Positions 61,354-64,000 of a stretch of DNA of 64,000 nt are shown here, piece after piece (position 1 is the first letter of the stretch; each line of letters starts with the position of its first letter). A program made the position numbers and the translations under genes. The DNA comes from Arhodomonas sp052060015. Lineage in GTDB: Bacteria; Pseudomonadota; Gammaproteobacteria; Nitrococcales; Nitrococcaceae. The notes under the pieces are model-generated. The model was given only the letters and a program-made list of their open reading frames with translations. It was not told the DNA's origin and searched no databases. The stretch is from contig NZ_JBPODZ010000009.1 of NCBI RefSeq assembly GCF_052060015.1, positions 54,834 through 118,833 of the forward strand, written 5' to 3'.

Positions 61354-62057
61354 GCACACTGCTGGAAGCGACGGGACTCTACGGCGGCTACGGCGGCGTG
61401 GACATCCTCAACGGCACCAACCTTCGGGTGGAGGCCGACGAGATCGTGGTCATCGTCGGCCCCAACGGCGCCGGCAAGTCCACCGCCATGAAGGCGGTCT
61501 TCGGGTTGCTGCGCATCCGCGAGGGGCAGGTGCTGTACCAGGGTCAGGACATCACCAACGCCACCCCCGAGCAGATGGTTCGGCGCGGTATCGCGTACGT
61601 GCCCCAGGAGCGCAACGTCTTCCCCTCGATGACGGTGCGCGAGAACCTGGAGATGGGGGCCTATGTCATGTCCGGCAACCTCACGCCGCGGATGGAACGG
61701 ATCTTCGAGCTCTTCCCCAAGCTCAAGGAGCGGCGCCAACAGCAGGCGGGGCTAATGTCCGGCGGCGAGCGTCAGATGGTGGCCATGGGCCGGGCGCTGA
61801 TGATCGACCCCCAGCTGCTGATGCTCGACGAGCCCACTGCCGGGCTGTCACCGCTGCTCATCGACGAGACCTTCGAGCGCATCAAGGAGATCCGGGACCT
61901 CGGCATCGGCGTGCTGATGGTGGAGCAGAACGCCAAGCAGGCGCTCGGCATCGCCGACCGCGGCTATGTGCTGGCCACCGGCAGCAACCGCTACGAGGAT
62001 ACCGGGCCCAACCTCCTGGCCAACCGGGAGGTCGCCGAGATGTTCCTGGGAGGCTGA
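61350..62057 (+). CDS. Branched-chain-type ABC transporter ATP-binding protein (LivF-like)
   Basis: A 235-residue ATPase: Walker A GPNGAGKST, VPQERNVFPSMTVRENL, signature MSGGERQMVAMGRAL, Walker B LLMLDEPTAGLSP and VEQNAKQAL. The start overlaps the previous stop (ATGA). Pairs with the LivG-like ATPase as the heterodimeric motor of the importer. Confidence 0.94.
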   Translation: MSTLLEATGLYGGYGGVDILNGTNLRVEADEIVVIVGPNGAGKSTAMKAVFGLLRIREGQVLYQGQDITNATPEQMVRRGIAYVPQERNVFPSMTVRENLEMGAYVMSGNLTPRMERIFELFPKLKERRQQQAGLMSGGERQMVAMGRALMIDPQLLMLDEPTAGLSPLLIDETFERIKEIRDLGIGVLMVEQNAKQALGIADRGYVLATGSNRYEDTGPNLLANREVAEMFLGG

Positions 62058-62062
62058 CCCCG

Positions 62063-62932
62063 ATGAACGAGATCGCACAGCTATTCATCTACGGGGTGGT
62101 GCTCGGCAGCATCCTGACCATGGGGGCCATTGGGGTGTCGATGATCTTCGGCATCCTGCGCTTCGCCCACTTCGCCCATGGCGACTTCATGACCTTGGGC
62201 GCCTACATCGGCCTGGCCTTCGTGATGGTCTTCGGGCTCTCTCCCTGGTGGGCGCTGCCGGCGGCCATGGTCGGCATGGCTGCCGTTGCGGTACTCATCG
62301 ACCGGGTGCTCTACCAGCGCATTCGCCGGACCCAACCGGTGATCCTGCTGATCTCCTCGTTCGGCATGGCGCTGATCCTGCGCAGCGTGGTGCAGCTGCT
62401 CTGGGGCTCGGACAACCAGACCTACGCCACCGGCATCAGCATGCCCTGGCGCTTCGATATCCTTGGTGGGTTGCGCGTGAAGCCCGATCACGTCTGGATC
62501 CTGCTCACCGCGTTGGTGCTGGTGGTTGCGGTGCACCTGTTCCTCACCCGAACCAAGATGGGCAAGGCCATGCGGGCGATGTCCGACAACATGGACCTCG
62601 CCCTGGTCACCGGCATCCCCGCGGAGCGGGTGATCATGTGGACCTGGATCATGGGTGGGGCCCTGGCAGCCGCCGCCGGCGTGTTCCTCGGCATCGACAC
62701 CCGACTGCACCCGATGATGGGCTGGACCGCACTATTGCCGGTGTTCGCGGCCGCCATACTCGGCGGCATCGGCCGACCCTACGGCGCCATCGCCGGCGGG
62801 ATGATCATCGGCATCGCCATGGAGATGTCGACGCTGATCATCCCCGCCGCCTACAAGCCGGCCGTGGCCTTCGCCATCATGGTGGTCATGCTCATCATCC
62901 GCCCTCAGGGCCTGTTCAAGGGGACGCTGTAA
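62063..62932 (+). CDS. Branched-chain-type ABC transporter permease (LivH-like)
   Basis: A 289-residue permease with about eight helices. GVSMIFGILRFAHFAHGDFMTLGAY is the LivH N-terminal signature, and FAAAILGGIGRPYGAIAGG is the coupling-loop region that contacts the ATPases. Located 5 bp after the LivF-like gene; the stop overlaps the next start (TAATG). Confidence 0.94.
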   Translation: MNEIAQLFIYGVVLGSILTMGAIGVSMIFGILRFAHFAHGDFMTLGAYIGLAFVMVFGLSPWWALPAAMVGMAAVAVLIDRVLYQRIRRTQPVILLISSFGMALILRSVVQLLWGSDNQTYATGISMPWRFDILGGLRVKPDHVWILLTALVLVVAVHLFLTRTKMGKAMRAMSDNMDLALVTGIPAERVIMWTWIMGGALAAAAGVFLGIDTRLHPMMGWTALLPVFAAAILGGIGRPYGAIAGGMIIGIAMEMSTLIIPAAYKPAVAFAIMVVMLIIRPQGLFKGTL

Positions 62933-63882
62933 TGGAGATCACCGGTCTCGCCGCCTACCTCGTCTCGTTCCTGACCTTCGCCGGTGTGTATGCGGTGCTC
63001 ACGCTGGGGCTCAACATGCAGTGGGGCTTCACCGGGCAGTTCAACATCGGCATCGCCGGTTTCTTCGCCGTGGGCGCCTACACCAGCGCGATCCTCACAA
63101 CCCCGGGCAGTCCCGCCTATCTCGGCGGCTTCGGCATGCCCTTCCTGGTGGGGTTGCTTGGCGCGTTGATCACCTCCAGCATCATCGGGCTGATCATCGG
63201 GCTGATCACGGCACGGCTGCGCACCGACTATCTCGCCATCGCCACGATCGGCATCGCCGAGATCATCCGCCTGACGCTGAAGAACGAGGAATGGTTGACC
63301 AACGGCGTGCGTGGCATCGCCGGTGTGCCCCGACCGCTGGCGGACACTTCGCTGGACACCCCGATCACCTACCTGGTGATCGTCGCCGCCTTCGTTGTGG
63401 GCGTGTATTTCTTGGTGGAGCGCGCCTACGTCTCCCCATGGGGCCGGGTGCTTCGGGCCATCCGCGAGAACGAGCCCGCCTCGGCGGCTGCCGGTAAGGA
63501 CATCGCCCGCCTCCGGCTCCAGGCCTTCGTGGTGGGCTCCGCCATCATGGGCGTCGGCGGCGGGCTCTACGTCCACTACTTCGGCTTCGTCAGCCCCGAG
63601 GCCTTCCGGCCCCTGTACGGGACCTTCCTGATCTGGGTGATGCTCATCGCCGGCGGCAGCGGCAATAACCGCGGCGCCATCCTCGGCGCCGTGATCATCT
63701 GGGGGATCTGGTCGGGTACGCAGATGCTCACCGGCATGTTGCCCTCCGGGTACTCGACGCAAGCGGCCTCTCTGCGCGTGCTGCTTATCGGCGTGCTACT
63801 GCAGGTCATCCTGGTGACCCGTCCCCAGGGCCTGCTGCCGGAGAAGGCTCCGCGGCTGATCGCCCGGCGGGAAAAACGATAG
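62932..63882 (+). CDS. Branched-chain-type ABC transporter permease (LivM-like)
   Basis: A 316-residue permease with about nine helices. LGLNMQWGFTGQFNIGIAGFF and RLRTDYLAIATIGIAEIIRL are LivM hallmarks; the coupling loop is VSPWGRVLRAIRENEPASAAAGKD. ATG 62932 overlaps the previous stop. No substrate-binding protein precedes the operon; one may follow beyond the window edge. Confidence 0.94.
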   Translation: MEITGLAAYLVSFLTFAGVYAVLTLGLNMQWGFTGQFNIGIAGFFAVGAYTSAILTTPGSPAYLGGFGMPFLVGLLGALITSSIIGLIIGLITARLRTDYLAIATIGIAEIIRLTLKNEEWLTNGVRGIAGVPRPLADTSLDTPITYLVIVAAFVVGVYFLVERAYVSPWGRVLRAIRENEPASAAAGKDIARLRLQAFVVGSAIMGVGGGLYVHYFGFVSPEAFRPLYGTFLIWVMLIAGGSGNNRGAILGAVIIWGIWSGTQMLTGMLPSGYSTQAASLRVLLIGVLLQVILVTRPQGLLPEKAPRLIARREKR

Positions 63883-64000
63883 CGCGGAGCGCTCGGGGCA
63901 GCGAGCTCCGGTTGCAAGGGCGGGGCGCGCTTGTATGTTTCTCCCGGCAGGCCTAGAAAAGGGTCTGTCGGGGTGGAGGGACGAGGCGCGCATCTGGCTT
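63883..64000. other. Terminal 118 bp without recognisable feature
   Basis: After the last permease gene no start codon with a ribosome site and no terminator hairpin could be supported before the window ends. Confidence 0.4.

Overview
The window is a contiguous piece of a high-GC gammaproteobacterial chromosome. Gene content and order are typical of that class: wrbA–DUF2069, hda–DUF2066, purMN, dcd–apbC, metG, rsxABCDGE–nth, pyrC–rnt–grxD. Several extracytoplasmic proteins are strongly acidic, and intergenic regions carry Anr/FNR-type boxes and REP-like repeats. This suggests a moderately halophilic, facultatively respiring organism, perhaps near the Ectothiorhodospiraceae. The family-level placement is inference. 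I see no rRNA, tRNA, CRISPR array, prophage or insertion sequence.

Layout. 1–10.6 kb: 3' end of wrbA, hda and DUF2066 (-), the purM-purN-DUF3108 operon (+), dcd and apbC (-), an acidic lipoprotein of unknown function with its own terminator, then an overlapping string of GNAT, divergent shikimate-kinase-like protein, thioesterase and alpha/beta hydrolase. 10.6–18.4 kb: metG, then the Rsx/Rnf electron-transport operon and nth, with a REP-like element inside the 3' end of rsxG. 18.4–24.3 kb: DUF2478, argG, a sodium:solute symporter behind a TPP riboswitch, pyrC, rnt, grxD and a long nested palindrome. 24.5–38.5 kb: rhlB, a thioesterase and acpH, a sigma-54 type two-component system, small exported proteins, a phosphate module (DUF47 plus pit), a long-form GAPDH, DUF2058, a DMT transporter, aidB and an SMR pump.

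38.5–48.4 kb is the most distinctive region. A BaeSR-like two-component system is followed on the same strand by an EF-hand protein with a 43-residue Asp/Glu tail, a DUF2271 protein with an ApbE flavinylation motif, a PepSY–flavodoxin–ferredoxin-reductase fusion, and ApbE. It is flanked by a c-type cytochrome, a second EF-hand protein with the same promoter, a cytochrome b561, and a frameshifted ferric-reductase-like gene behind a well-placed FNR-type promoter. I read this as a trans-membrane flavin/haem electron-transfer locus. ApbE would also serve RsxG and RsxD, which carry flavinylation motifs.

48.4–64 kb: a histone-deacetylase-like amidohydrolase, an AEC transporter, a Pat-type acyl-CoA synthetase/acetyltransferase fusion, oligopeptidase B, a PilZ protein, slyD, a small minus-strand group (isochorismatase-like, DUF3565, thioesterase), DUF2189, and a candidate oxygen-controlled small RNA with an FNR box and intrinsic terminator. 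The window ends with a porin divergent from a branched-chain-type ABC transporter operon that has no substrate-binding protein within the window.
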